NCBI GenBank assembly: GCA_002450095.1
Contig: DJYK01000026.1
Span: forward strand, 1-64,000
Source: Mageeibacillus sp. UBA6980
Lineage (GTDB): Bacteria > Bacillota > Clostridia > Saccharofermentanales > Saccharofermentanaceae
Direction: 5' to 3'
Length of the DNA: 64,000 nt
Part shown: positions 8,996 to 18,307 of the stretch, one piece after another
Numbering within the stretch: position 1 is the first letter of the stretch
Layout: each line of letters begins with the position of its first letter
Notes under the pieces: generated by a model
The model's input: the letters and a program-made list of their open reading frames with translations, nothing else
What the model was told of the DNA's origin: nothing
Database searches by the model: none
Made by a program: the position numbers and the translations under genes

Positions 8996-10786
8996 ATGAA
9001 ATTAGATTTGATCAACGAGAATAAATATTCAAATGCAGTAACTGTTGTGCTCGAGACTTCCGTAAACGAGAGCAGGTCATACAGGGAATCATTGCTTGTA
9101 ACAAACAGGTTCACGCATATGATATCCGGAATGAAAGAGGGCGACAGCATCAACATCAGGTTTGTCCCGGATAAGACTCATAACGCAGTCTGTTCTGTCT
9201 TTACGGGAGGCGATCTTGTTTCCGAGTTGAAGGATATAAGCTGGATATTTTGCGGCTGCGGTCAGGTAAACGGTGCTTCCGTATGCGATCCGGAAGATCT
9301 TGGGGCAGAAGGCCGACAGATATTCTGCTTGAAGATGAAATGTGATGCATCTGACGATTACCGTCACGGCTTACATGAGGCGGAGATTTCCGCGGATCTT
9401 TTTTCCGATCTTGCAAAGATGCTCATTAAAGAGAATGTGATGGTTCAGTTGTCCGTAGTTGCACCTGAAGAGTCAAAGATCGGAAGTGAGGAGGATCCGT
9501 TTGAAAATTATGTTCGCTCAGGCATAATTCTTCTTAGTGTTCCCGGAAATATCCCGCTCAGATTAAGATCGTTTCTCTCGATCGCTTTACCTCTTTTGGA
9601 TGTAGTAAAGGTCGATGACGGATCGGATATAGAACTTCTGAGCAGTTCTTGCATGGAGCGTACATCCGCATCTTTGCTTAACGGGTACAGAAACGCTCAA
9701 GGCTCAGAAACTTGTGAGTGCATAAACGAGTACAGTGCAAGTTACGATGAGGAAGCTGGGATCGAAGATCTTAACTTAAGTTTTCGAGTTTATACCTCCC
9801 TCAAAAGAAGCGGTATCAATGATCTTAAGACTCTTATCGGCAAAAGTGACGAAGAACTTCTTAAGATCAAGTACATAACTCCCAAGAGGCTCTCCGAGAT
9901 ACACATTGCCGTCGAAGCATATAGAAGAATATCGGTCGTTCCCGCCGGTAAGAGCGGTAACGGCATAAAGGATCTTGAGGCGCTTATAGGTCTTAAGGAT
10001 GTTAAGGCGCAGGTGAAAAGGATCTCCTCATATGCAATGATGACAAAGGATATAAAGGACTCCGGGAAAAGCGAGATCCCTTTGTCTTTGAACATGATGT
10101 TTACAGGAAATCCCGGAACCGCCAAGACTACTGTAGCGAGGATAATGGCGAACATTCTCTATGAGACCGGCATCCTCAGAAGCAAAGAGATGATCGAGGT
10201 CGGAAGAGCCGATCTTGTCGCAGGATACGTGGGGCAGACTGCCGAGAAGGTCAAGACGGTCTTCAAAAGGGCAAAAGGAAAACTCCTGTTCATAGATGAG
10301 GCATATTCACTTATTGACCCGCGGGACAACAGCTTCGGCGATGAGGCAATAAGCACCATCGTTCAGGAGATGGAGAACCACCGTGAAGATACCGTAGTTA
10401 TCTTTGCAGGTTACCCTGATAAGATGGAGGAATTTATCGAGAAAAATCCCGGTCTTCGTTCGAGGGTTCCGTTCTGCATCAATTTCCCGGATTATACCGT
10501 CGATGAGATGACCTCGATCGCAGAAGTTGTGGCATCATCAATGGGCTTTAAGGTAAGCGAAGACGCAGTTGTCAGGATAGCGGATCTTTGCCGTGAGACA
10601 GATCGCATCAAAGACAGAGGCAACGGCAGATTCTGCAGGAATCTGGTGGAGAATGCAGTCCTGAATTATGCCGAGCGTGTATACGGCGGAAACGGTTCCG
10701 TGTCCGGTGATATGGAACTTGCCGCTTCAGATTTTACACCCCTTCCCAAGATGCCGGAGACAAGAAGATCCATAGGTTTTGTGTAA
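8996..10786 (+). CDS. AAA+ ATPase, SpoVK/CbbX-like, with HhH-like linker
   Basis: A 596-residue protein. The N-terminal 250 residues are not recognised. Residues of about 258-305 (SLKRSGINDLKTLIG, then LLKIKYITPKRL) resemble the helix-hairpin-helix of the RNA polymerase alpha C-terminal domain. The C-terminal half is a CbbX/SpoVK-type AAA+ module: GNPGTAKTT (Walker A, about 372), LLFIDEAYSL (Walker B), YVGQTAEKV pore-region motif, and a FAGYPDKME sensor strand. Family members remodel protein complexes (Rubisco activase CbbX, sporulation SpoVK). The substrate is unknown. It sits alone, with a structured leader, before the C6-box regulon described below. Confidence 0.85.
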   Translation: MKLDLINENKYSNAVTVVLETSVNESRSYRESLLVTNRFTHMISGMKEGDSINIRFVPDKTHNAVCSVFTGGDLVSELKDISWIFCGCGQVNGASVCDPEDLGAEGRQIFCLKMKCDASDDYRHGLHEAEISADLFSDLAKMLIKENVMVQLSVVAPEESKIGSEEDPFENYVRSGIILLSVPGNIPLRLRSFLSIALPLLDVVKVDDGSDIELLSSSCMERTSASLLNGYRNAQGSETCECINEYSASYDEEAGIEDLNLSFRVYTSLKRSGINDLKTLIGKSDEELLKIKYITPKRLSEIHIAVEAYRRISVVPAGKSGNGIKDLEALIGLKDVKAQVKRISSYAMMTKDIKDSGKSEIPLSLNMMFTGNPGTAKTTVARIMANILYETGILRSKEMIEVGRADLVAGYVGQTAEKVKTVFKRAKGKLLFIDEAYSLIDPRDNSFGDEAISTIVQEMENHREDTVVIFAGYPDKMEEFIEKNPGLRSRVPFCINFPDYTVDEMTSIAEVVASSMGFKVSEDAVVRIADLCRETDRIKDRGNGRFCRNLVENAVLNYAERVYGGNGSVSGDMELAASDFTPLPKMPETRRSIGFV

Positions 10787-10799
10787 TCAGAGGGCGGAT

Positions 10800-10836
10800 C
10801 CCCCCTCCGATTACAGATGAAACGGGCTGATATAGT
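10800..10836 (+). promoter_or_regulatory. C6-box promoter (copy 1) of the transglutaminase gene
   Basis: CCCCCCTC at 10800-10807, 23 bases, then TATAGT at 10831-10836, 30 bases before the start codon. No -35 consensus is present. It has the same layout as eight other sites in the window. Confidence 0.7.
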
Positions 10837-10866
10837 TATTACAAACAGTCTGCGGAGGTACCGGAT

Positions 10867-11928
10867 ATGAGAAAGAATAATGTGATCAAGTCAGTTATCA
10901 ATAAGGTTTTTGTCTTTGCTCTGACAGTCATTATGGCAGTGACGTGCGTATTACCTGAAGTTCAGGTAAATGCATCTGAAGATGCATGGACTCAGATCAA
11001 CAATGCTGTTGAGAATATGAGAACAAGTGTTACGGTTAATACCCCCGTCCCTTGGAATTGGATAGATTTACTCACTTTACAACATGGAGCCGCTTGTATC
11101 ACAACATTTTCCTATAGCAGACGCAGAAACGGGAGAACCACTTATTATTTTAATTATAGCGTTAACTCACTTTCTGAATATAACAATGTTAAAACCGAAC
11201 TTGATAATGTTGCCAACGAGATAATTGCCGGCATTCCGTCCGATACCACCGGGATCGAGAAAGCTCGCATGATCCATGATTGGCTTGTAACTCATACTGT
11301 CTATGACCATAGTCATTCAAATCCCAATTCCCATAATCTGTATGGAGTTCTTCATGATCACTTGGCCGTTTGCAGCGGATTCTCTTGTGCGTTTAAGTAT
11401 CTGATGAATCGTGTCGGACTCGATTGTTCTATCGTGGACAGTGACAATCACGCATGGAATCAAATATCATCCGATCCTGATATATATGTTGATTGTACCT
11501 GGGATAATTATGACTATGCGTCTGAGAACGGGCAAGAGTATATCCCTTATCTGTATTTTGCAATGGACGACACCGATCTTGCTTCCATTGAAAGTCATTC
11601 AATTATTGCGCGTACAAAGCCTTATGTTGATTCGCATCCTGAATATCTGGCAGGAGACAGTATCGCTACGGTTTCTTTCGATGAGTATAACACCGAGAGC
11701 ATTACTTATTACTGCGATCAGATGCATGACTTAGGATACAATTACTTCACCCTTGACTTTAACAATAACGAGGCTTATCAGAATGCCGTGAACAACCTTC
11801 CTTACTACATGTATGATCTGTCCCGGCATATCAATGCAGAATACGATATGTATTACATTACTGATGATCAACTTCGAACATTTTCTATCCTGATCGGAAG
11901 CGGGCATGATATGGTCGGTACAAGATGA
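10867..11928 (+). CDS. Secreted transglutaminase-like protein
   Basis: A 353-residue exported protein. A signal peptide (basic MRKNN, hydrophobic 15-28, likely cleavage after VNASE near 36-38) precedes a transglutaminase-like core. The catalytic triad is visible: Cys in AVCSGFS (about 168), His in DNHAWNQI, and Asp in VDCTWDN. Bacterial members usually act as cysteine peptidases or crosslinking enzymes at the cell surface. GGAGGT precedes the start. Its C6-box promoter links it to the envelope operon and the conflict island. The C-terminal 130 residues are unassigned. Confidence 0.85.
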   Translation: MRKNNVIKSVINKVFVFALTVIMAVTCVLPEVQVNASEDAWTQINNAVENMRTSVTVNTPVPWNWIDLLTLQHGAACITTFSYSRRRNGRTTYYFNYSVNSLSEYNNVKTELDNVANEIIAGIPSDTTGIEKARMIHDWLVTHTVYDHSHSNPNSHNLYGVLHDHLAVCSGFSCAFKYLMNRVGLDCSIVDSDNHAWNQISSDPDIYVDCTWDNYDYASENGQEYIPYLYFAMDDTDLASIESHSIIARTKPYVDSHPEYLAGDSIATVSFDEYNTESITYYCDQMHDLGYNYFTLDFNNNEAYQNAVNNLPYYMYDLSRHINAEYDMYYITDDQLRTFSILIGSGHDMVGTR

Positions 11929-12043
11929 CGCGTGGCTCTCGTTTTTTAAGTTTCTTTTGTACTGTTATAATCTAATAGTAAGTTAAAGCTGTTGTGTGAG
12001 TTAATGACTTGTATTGAGTTTAGAATTATAAGGAGCAGGTTTT

Positions 12044-12523
12044 ATGTTTTATATACGTAAGTATCCTAAGCAGAAAGATGCCATCAGGATCAATTCCGAG
12101 GAAGATATTCCGCAGATGCTTAAGGGCACTATCGTGATCGAGTCCGGTCAGATAAAGATGTTGTCTGCCGAGGGTGTTTCAACAGCACCGCTGGGACAGG
12201 TGGTGGGATATGACCGCAAGGCTCCTACTAAGACCGGATACGGTGCGTGGCCGCTTCGTGAGGGCACTTATATTGAGCAGGACGGTAAGTTTTATCCCAC
12301 TGCTGATATCTGCCAGGCTGAAAGGGTAGAGCCCCCGTTCAGTATCGAGACCAAATATGGCGTTATGATGTTAAAGGAAGGTGAACACGGTCTTCTTCTT
12401 ACAACTTCATATGGCTCGAAAAGACTTTTGACTCTTGGAACATCATCTGCCGATGACTATATGATATGCGATGAAGAAGGTAATGAAATAGCACCTTTGT
12501 CGAAGATCGACGATTATCAATAA
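12044..12523 (+). CDS. Hypothetical protein, 159 residues
   Basis: A soluble protein with a good RBS (AAGGAG) and a plausible ordinary promoter upstream (TATAAT near 11967). The first two thirds (MFYIRKYPKQKDAI, IPQMLKGTIVIE, GYGAWPLREGTYI) look beta-rich; there are no cysteine clusters, membrane segments or catalytic motifs I recognise. It has no C6 box of its own, unlike its neighbours on both sides. The function is unknown. Confidence 0.7.
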   Translation: MFYIRKYPKQKDAIRINSEEDIPQMLKGTIVIESGQIKMLSAEGVSTAPLGQVVGYDRKAPTKTGYGAWPLREGTYIEQDGKFYPTADICQAERVEPPFSIETKYGVMMLKEGEHGLLLTTSYGSKRLLTLGTSSADDYMICDEEGNEIAPLSKIDDYQ

Positions 12524-12555
12524 CCTGTAGTTTTAGTTGTTACTGTTAGTTCTCA

Positions 12556-12592
12556 CCCCCCTACCCGGGGGTGTTTTATTTGGCGTTATCAT
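12556..12592 (+). promoter_or_regulatory. C6-box promoter (copy 2) of the envelope operon
   Basis: CCCCCCTA at 12556-12563, 23 bases, then TATCAT at 12587-12592, 40 bases before the ATG at 12632. The box overlaps a hairpin (12554-12573, CACCCCC/GGGGGTG plus T-run) that can also terminate the previous gene. Confidence 0.72.
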
Positions 12593-12631
12593 GAGGTCAG
12601 ATAAATTATGCACAAAAACAGGAGGCAGACC

Positions 12632-13372
12632 ATGAAATTGGAAAACTTAAGGCAGAGCCGTTTATCTTATCTGGAACAGAATAAGTTCAAGAATCTCGGT
12701 CTGCTCGAAAAAAGAAGGTTGGTATCAGTAGGTCGTGCGGACGGATTGAGAAGCCTTCCCCGTAAGACCGAAGATGGTGTTTATACATCCCCTTATATCG
12801 AAAGGGAAATCAATTATTATGTGGAGTTTACATATAAGACTTATGCATCATTGCAGGTGGAGATCGAATCTGAATTCTCAAGACTCGGTTATCTTATGGA
12901 TTCGATAGGAAGAGCGTCCCGAGAGTTGGAAGAAATAAGTAAGGAACTTGAGATCCAAAAGTCTGCTGCCCTTAATAAGGTGCGTAAGAACGGAGAGAGC
13001 AGACTGACTGATTCACAGGTGGTCTCTAGAAGACTTGCTGAGAAAGCTAAACTCCTTGATCCGCTTGTTAAGCGTGAGAACGAACTTAAGAGTCTTATTA
13101 AGGATGAGATTGATGAGTTTATGAAGATCCGTGCGAAGATTATCGAGGATAATAATTCGACACGTCTGATCTGCAGCAGAGTAAGAGAACGCATCAATCA
13201 GAGAATACTGGTCTATTGGGATGCTGCACTTGTTAAGGACAGTAAGATCCCGGTAGTTCCGACAATAGAACTTAAAAGTGATGCGGAAGAGGTATACCTC
13301 GGTCCCCATAAAGCGTTTCTTGACGATGTGGATAGATTCGCAGATGAGATTAAAGAGAAGGAGGCAGCATGA
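12632..13372 (+). CDS. Coiled-coil protein, first gene of envelope operon
   Basis: A 246-residue soluble protein, rich in Lys/Glu/Arg, with a long predicted coiled coil (about 85-190, including ASRELEEISKELE). The start with AGGAGG at 12620-12625 is preferred over an ATG 24 bases earlier that lies before the RBS. It overlaps the next gene (ATGA). Together with the three following genes it forms a tight operon under a C6-box promoter. There is no family match I can name; a scaffold or cytoplasmic adaptor role is possible. Confidence 0.75.
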   Translation: MKLENLRQSRLSYLEQNKFKNLGLLEKRRLVSVGRADGLRSLPRKTEDGVYTSPYIEREINYYVEFTYKTYASLQVEIESEFSRLGYLMDSIGRASRELEEISKELEIQKSAALNKVRKNGESRLTDSQVVSRRLAEKAKLLDPLVKRENELKSLIKDEIDEFMKIRAKIIEDNNSTRLICSRVRERINQRILVYWDAALVKDSKIPVVPTIELKSDAEEVYLGPHKAFLDDVDRFADEIKEKEAA

Positions 13373-13809
13373 TGTTCGGACGTAAGAAGAATACCGGAAC
13401 AGAAGAAGTTAAGAGGAGAGAAGTACATGACTTCACTCTCAGAAGTACTGAATTGAGTTTCGAATCTTACAGAACTGTTGATTACAGGCTGTTCCCTCAA
13501 TTGTCCGCAGAGTACATGATGCCGCTTATCGATGCGCATCTGGATAAGCTTCTGTCAGGTGAAGTGGATGATGCCAACGGCGATATGCTGGATCGTCTGT
13601 TGTTTGATCCGGCGCGTATGGCATTACCTGATCTTATCTCGCAGCATGTAGATCATGCAGACGTGTTGAGACGTTTTATCGTAAGGCGTAATGCTGACCA
13701 GAAGGACCTGGAGGAGATCCTTTCTCAGCGTCAGATTGAACTGGATGAACTTAACGGCGAATACGAGAGTGTATGCAGGAAGATCGATGAAAATGGAGGT
13801 GCACTATGA
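13369..13809 (+). CDS. Small acidic hypothetical protein of envelope operon
   Basis: A 146-residue soluble, mostly helical protein, coupled by overlapping start and stop codons to both neighbours. It has a basic N-terminus (MFGRKKNT) and a C-terminal heptad-like stretch (LEEILSQRQIELDELNG). It carries no recognised domain. The order, coiled coil / small helical / four-helix membrane protein / OmpA lipoprotein, suggests that it belongs to the same complex. Confidence 0.75.
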   Translation: MMFGRKKNTGTEEVKRREVHDFTLRSTELSFESYRTVDYRLFPQLSAEYMMPLIDAHLDKLLSGEVDDANGDMLDRLLFDPARMALPDLISQHVDHADVLRRFIVRRNADQKDLEEILSQRQIELDELNGEYESVCRKIDENGGAL

Positions 13810-14738
13810 GTGTAATAAGAAGAAACGGAACCGGTGAACTCATTTATACAAAGCATAATCAGCATCTTTCTAAGAATGATCCCGATACGCCTCTTGATAA
13901 GGCGATAGTTCCATATCTGATAATGGCATTCTGTGCCATAGTAGATGCTACTGTATTCATTAATCTGTTTAAGCAGATCTCATATGACAGCCCTTTTATG
14001 CTGGGGGTTGAGGTCGCAGGTTTCCTTTTTGGTTTTGATGTAGTCCCGATCTATCTTGGCATCTACATAAGAAGGCTTAATCAGGGGCTTGCCAAGGGTA
14101 AGATGATCTTGTGGTGTGCGTTGACAGCATGTGCAGTATCTGTTCTTTTGAATGTATTCCTTCGTATTGCCACGATAGATTCTCTTTCTCCTGATATGTC
14201 GGTTAATAACGCCATGTTCCTTAATTCTGCTGCGCCTTCGGAACCGGCATCGGGTGTAGACAGTACAGCCGTCGCTCTTACGGTATTCGGAATCGGTCTG
14301 CCTCTTATCACGAGCCTCGGTTCTTTCTTTGTAAGTTACCTTACATATGATCCTCTTAAGATCATGAAGAACCGCCTCGAGAAACTCATCGGTTCCAAGA
14401 AGGATGACATAAGACAGATCACAGCGATAGTCAACGAGTATAAGTTGAACGAAGGGTTTGCAGAGGATCTTATCCACGATGATGATATTAAGTTCGAAGA
14501 GATGAAGCGTATGCATAAAGCAATAGTGCTCGGTTACTGTGACTACGTACGTGTCCGTCTTGAGGAACATCTTGCTAATCCCGTCGCATTAAGCGCTCTG
14601 TCGGAAGAGTCGGGTGAAGCAATACTACAGAGACTTCAGAAAGAATTGACCGCACTTTATGCGGAATATGATTCCGATTCCGGGAAAACTACAAAAGAGA
14701 TAACACCGTTGAATGTTCTTTTACACAAGGAGGCATAA
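13806..14738 (+). CDS. Four-helix membrane protein of envelope operon
   Basis: A 310-residue integral membrane protein. Four hydrophobic segments lie at about 35-58, 62-85, 98-120 and 155-180; between the third and fourth is a polar outer loop rich in Ser/Ala. The C-terminal 130 residues are cytoplasmic and helical. Next to it is an OmpA-domain lipoprotein, a pairing reminiscent of stator-like systems (MotAB, ZorAB). I see no conserved MotA signature, so this analogy is weak. Start and stop overlap or abut the neighbouring genes. Confidence 0.78.
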   Translation: MSVIRRNGTGELIYTKHNQHLSKNDPDTPLDKAIVPYLIMAFCAIVDATVFINLFKQISYDSPFMLGVEVAGFLFGFDVVPIYLGIYIRRLNQGLAKGKMILWCALTACAVSVLLNVFLRIATIDSLSPDMSVNNAMFLNSAAPSEPASGVDSTAVALTVFGIGLPLITSLGSFFVSYLTYDPLKIMKNRLEKLIGSKKDDIRQITAIVNEYKLNEGFAEDLIHDDDIKFEEMKRMHKAIVLGYCDYVRVRLEEHLANPVALSALSEESGEAILQRLQKELTALYAEYDSDSGKTTKEITPLNVLLHKEA

Positions 14739-14739
14739 A

Positions 14740-15957
14740 ATGAGAAAGTCGATTGTATCTTTGATTATCGTTGTATCACTTCTTTTCGCCGTGTTTACAA
14801 GCGGATGTTCACAGCCTTTAGATTCCGGCAAGACGGCAGTCTGTCTTGTTATTGCCAATACAGCTAATTCCCAGGGCCTTAATACAGACAGTCAGTATAT
14901 AAGGGATACCATTTACAACGTTATAAGGAATTACGGATATATCTCGGTCGTTAATGTTGACGGAGATCCTCAGGTCGTGTACGCCAACAGTTATGATATC
15001 GATGACCGTTATAAGAGTGCATCAGCGGATAAGCTTGATTCCGATGCACAGGCTAAAGCATCGAATCTTCTTGATGCAGTTCATACTCTGGTTGCAGATG
15101 ATCCCGAGACGGATTACCTTAAGGCCTTAAGTCTTGCCTCCAGAAGTCTTTCTTCACTTACAGGTTATGATTCAAAAAAGATTATAGTAATAGGAACCGG
15201 ATTAAGCACGAGCGGGATCCTTAACTTCCGCAATAATCTGCTTGCTGCAGAACCAGAGGTGATAGTCGAGATCCTTAACGAACAGGAAGCGATCCCTGAT
15301 TTTACGGGTATGAGTGTTACATGGCAGCAGATAGGCGACGTTGCTGCTCCTCAGCAGGAACTGACATCAAGACAGATGAACAGACTGATCTCGATCTATG
15401 AAGGCATAATAACCGCCGGAAACGGATTGTTCTCTTATGACAGTACGATAGGAACCGCAGTTGATACGGGAGTAGATTATCCTTCTGTATCGTTAGTTGA
15501 TCTTCCGTCTGAAACTCCTATGGTATTTGAATACGAGAATACTTCTGTAATAAGTGATGATCAGTTCTCTGAGCCGGTTGTGCTTTCGGAAGACCAAGTG
15601 GCATTTGTAGAAGACTCTGCGGATTATCTGAATCCTGAACAGGCTATGGAAGTGCTTGCTCCCATCGCAGAGTGGCTTATGGAGCATTATGATGTAACTA
15701 TCCTTCTGGTAGGAACGACAGCGGGGGATACTAATTCTGATTATGCTTTATCCCTTTCCTCGGATAGGGCTAATGCTGTAAGGGACTCGCTGATAGGACT
15801 CGGGGTAGATCCTTCTCAGATCCTTACAACGGGTCTTGGCAGCAGCGATCCTTGGCATGTATATGGTTTGGGGTTAGGAGAAGAGGCTTCGGTAAATCGA
15901 AAAGTAGTAATTATAGATGCATCTTCGGATATAGCGAGAGGGTTATGTGATTTATAA
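14740..15957 (+). CDS. Lipoprotein with C-terminal OmpA-like peptidoglycan-binding domain
   Basis: A 405-residue protein starting after AAGGAGG. A lipoprotein signal ends in the lipobox FTSGC (Cys about 22). The middle (about 30-270) has Rossmann-like alternation but no named domain. The C-terminal 110 residues fit the OmpA/MotB fold: EQAMEVLAPIAEWL, then SLSSDRANAVRDSLIGLGV and the closing NRKVVI. The domain binds meso-diaminopimelate peptidoglycan in known members. It would tether the complex formed with the four-helix membrane protein to the wall. Confidence 0.82.
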   Translation: MRKSIVSLIIVVSLLFAVFTSGCSQPLDSGKTAVCLVIANTANSQGLNTDSQYIRDTIYNVIRNYGYISVVNVDGDPQVVYANSYDIDDRYKSASADKLDSDAQAKASNLLDAVHTLVADDPETDYLKALSLASRSLSSLTGYDSKKIIVIGTGLSTSGILNFRNNLLAAEPEVIVEILNEQEAIPDFTGMSVTWQQIGDVAAPQQELTSRQMNRLISIYEGIITAGNGLFSYDSTIGTAVDTGVDYPSVSLVDLPSETPMVFEYENTSVISDDQFSEPVVLSEDQVAFVEDSADYLNPEQAMEVLAPIAEWLMEHYDVTILLVGTTAGDTNSDYALSLSSDRANAVRDSLIGLGVDPSQILTTGLGSSDPWHVYGLGLGEEASVNRKVVIIDASSDIARGLCDL

Positions 15958-15990
15958 TTATAAGTAGATTGAAATTATGAGGGTAAAATA

Positions 15991-18210
15991 ATGGAATCAG
16001 ACTATTTCTTTTCTTATAAAACAAAAGGTGGTTCATCTCCGGAGAATAAACCCAAGGTCTTTTTCACTTGTCATCCTGACGATTTCGATAAGTGTTTTGA
16101 TGTGGTGTGTTCTGATATTTTTATGTATCAGAATTGTACTATTCTTTATACAAAAGATATGACCACAAAACTTAACGATGCTGATACTCTCGTTGATTTA
16201 GAGAGAATGAATTTATTTGTGATTCCTGTTACTTCTAAGTTGTTAAGTGAACCCAATCGAACAATGCAATTTGATCTTAAATTTGCACTAAGCAAGCACA
16301 TTCCTGTTTTACCTATAATGATGGAGACCGGATTAGCTGATCTTTATAAGAAACGAGAGAATTTCGGTGAATTGGAGTACATGAAGAAAGTGGGTGTCGA
16401 TGATACCGCTATTAGCTATGAAGATAAGCTTCAAGCGTTTCTAAAAGATAAACTCGTAGGTTCTGAGATGGTTGATAGGATTCGTAAATCATTTAGAGGC
16501 TATATATTTCTTAGCTATCGTAAAAAAGATAGGAAGTACGCGAATGAACTAATTAAGATGATTCATGCGGATCCAAGATTTGAAGACATTGCGATATGGT
16601 TTGATGAATACCTTGTTCCGGGAAAGAGTTACAGAAATAGTATTAATACCAAAATTAAGGAAAGCAATCTGTTTACTCTATTAGTGACTCCATGGTTGGT
16701 AACTAGACATGATAATGGTGACCCTAATTTTATCATGAGTACAGAATACCCTACAGCATTATCATATGAAAAGAGTGTCTTCCCTGTTGAGATGGAGAAG
16801 ACCGATAAGGATATTCTTTCGAAAGAGTTTAAAGGAATAACAAAGACGACAAAGACTAAGAAACGTAATCTTCTATACAAGTATTTGAATGATTCATTAT
16901 CTATGGTTGTTGATTTGAACAGTGAAATGTCGATGGAGCACTGTTATTTGATGGGTATGGCTTATCTTAATGGTGTTGATGTTGATATTAACTATGACAA
17001 AGGTGTTGAGTTGATTCATAAAGCGGCTGTAGGTGGTTGCTTAGAAGCTATGCATAAAATGTCTCGAATTTGTTTTTATAAAGCGGATTATGAGAATTCT
17101 GTATGCTGGAGTGAGAAGTATTATAAGGGTATTGTGAATTCTTTGGGAGAACGACATCCTGATGCTTTGTTAGCATTGGAACAGTTAGTTGTTGATCGAA
17201 TGAATAATAACGATTATAACGATGCCTTGATAGAATTGAGTAAAAAGAACTATATTTATCACAGGGATTTTTTGGGTATTAAACATCCTGAAACAGTAAC
17301 TCCTTTATGTCATTTAGGTGTTGTTTACCAAAAGACAGGTCATTATAAACGAGCAATAAAATGTACAAGGAAGGCCCATCGTTTATCTCGAAAGATTCTT
17401 GGGAAAACCAATTCTATAACTGGATATACTGCATTTATATTAGCGACTACATATTCTTCTATTGGACAAGACAAAAAATCCATCAATTACTATGAGGAAG
17501 CTTATAGCATCAGAAAATACAATTATGGTGAAGATGATTTTTACTCGACTGAATGGCTATTTGATTTGGCCAGAGCATATAATAAAATTAAGCAATACGA
17601 TAAATCATTGGAATTATTTAAAAAGGGCTATGCACAAGTAGTTGCTTATAAAGGCGAAAATGACTGGGTTTCATATGAGGCTTTGTTTGAATTAGCGTGT
17701 GCAACAATGTGCATTAACGACAGATCCAATCAAGAAGATGCATTAGAAAAGTTAAAGAATGTTTATAAGTTTAGGTGTAATGATTTAGGCAAGTATCACA
17801 CACACACAATTTATTCATTAATTCGGTTATTAGATTGTTATATAAAACTTAGTGAATATAAAGTCGTCATTAGTTTGTGTGAATCGAATTATCGGAAAGT
17901 ACAACGAACGTTAGGGGTTAACCATGAGTATACAGCTAGTATTCTAAATAAATGGGCATTATCTTGTGAGCGCAGTGCTAATTATGAATCAGCTTTAAAG
18001 AAGTATGAGCAATTAGTTGATTTACTCGAATCAAATGCTGATTACTTCCGAGCTATAAAGATGTTAATATTCTGCGGCAGACTGAGTAATACTTTATATG
18101 GAAAACGTAATACGCATAACAAAGTATTGATTAGTAAATGTATTTCGTTGAATAAAAAGTCGTTAATGAGTACAAAAGACATACTTAAAGAGATTTTTAA
18201 ATTTAGATGA
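15991..18210 (+). CDS. Double-TIR-like protein with TPR repeats (paralog A)
   Basis: A 739-residue protein, AT-rich compared with the previous operon. Residues 20-150 form a divergent TIR-like fold (KVFFTCHPDDFDKCF). Residues 168-300 are a second, clearer TIR domain (YIFLSYRKKDRKYA, AIWFDEYLVPG, LFTLLVTP, then FIMSTEYPTA, whose Glu may be catalytic). The rest is kinesin-light-chain-type tetratricopeptide repeats. TIR domains are NAD-consuming or scaffold modules in bacterial immunity; TPRs would sense or bind. A paralog lies at 36469. There is no C6 box; the RBS is GAGGG. Confidence 0.85.
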   Translation: MESDYFFSYKTKGGSSPENKPKVFFTCHPDDFDKCFDVVCSDIFMYQNCTILYTKDMTTKLNDADTLVDLERMNLFVIPVTSKLLSEPNRTMQFDLKFALSKHIPVLPIMMETGLADLYKKRENFGELEYMKKVGVDDTAISYEDKLQAFLKDKLVGSEMVDRIRKSFRGYIFLSYRKKDRKYANELIKMIHADPRFEDIAIWFDEYLVPGKSYRNSINTKIKESNLFTLLVTPWLVTRHDNGDPNFIMSTEYPTALSYEKSVFPVEMEKTDKDILSKEFKGITKTTKTKKRNLLYKYLNDSLSMVVDLNSEMSMEHCYLMGMAYLNGVDVDINYDKGVELIHKAAVGGCLEAMHKMSRICFYKADYENSVCWSEKYYKGIVNSLGERHPDALLALEQLVVDRMNNNDYNDALIELSKKNYIYHRDFLGIKHPETVTPLCHLGVVYQKTGHYKRAIKCTRKAHRLSRKILGKTNSITGYTAFILATTYSSIGQDKKSINYYEEAYSIRKYNYGEDDFYSTEWLFDLARAYNKIKQYDKSLELFKKGYAQVVAYKGENDWVSYEALFELACATMCINDRSNQEDALEKLKNVYKFRCNDLGKYHTHTIYSLIRLLDCYIKLSEYKVVISLCESNYRKVQRTLGVNHEYTASILNKWALSCERSANYESALKKYEQLVDLLESNADYFRAIKMLIFCGRLSNTLYGKRNTHNKVLISKCISLNKKSLMSTKDILKEIFKFR

Positions 18211-18307
18211 GTTTTAATGCTTATTATTATATCTGTTACCATTGATTCATATTTCCAAACAATATACAATTATAAAACTATCTTGATGATAAGGATGGAT
18301 AACCTAC

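Noticed and set aside
12554..12579. Plain terminator after the 159-residue gene
   Set aside because: A hairpin with T-run exists and may terminate, but the same C-tract fits the repeated promoter layout with TATCAT 23 bases on, so I list it as a promoter.
13806..15957. Zorya-type ZorAB system
   Set aside because: An OmpA domain is present, but the membrane protein lacks a MotA-like signature and no ZorC/D/E-like genes follow.
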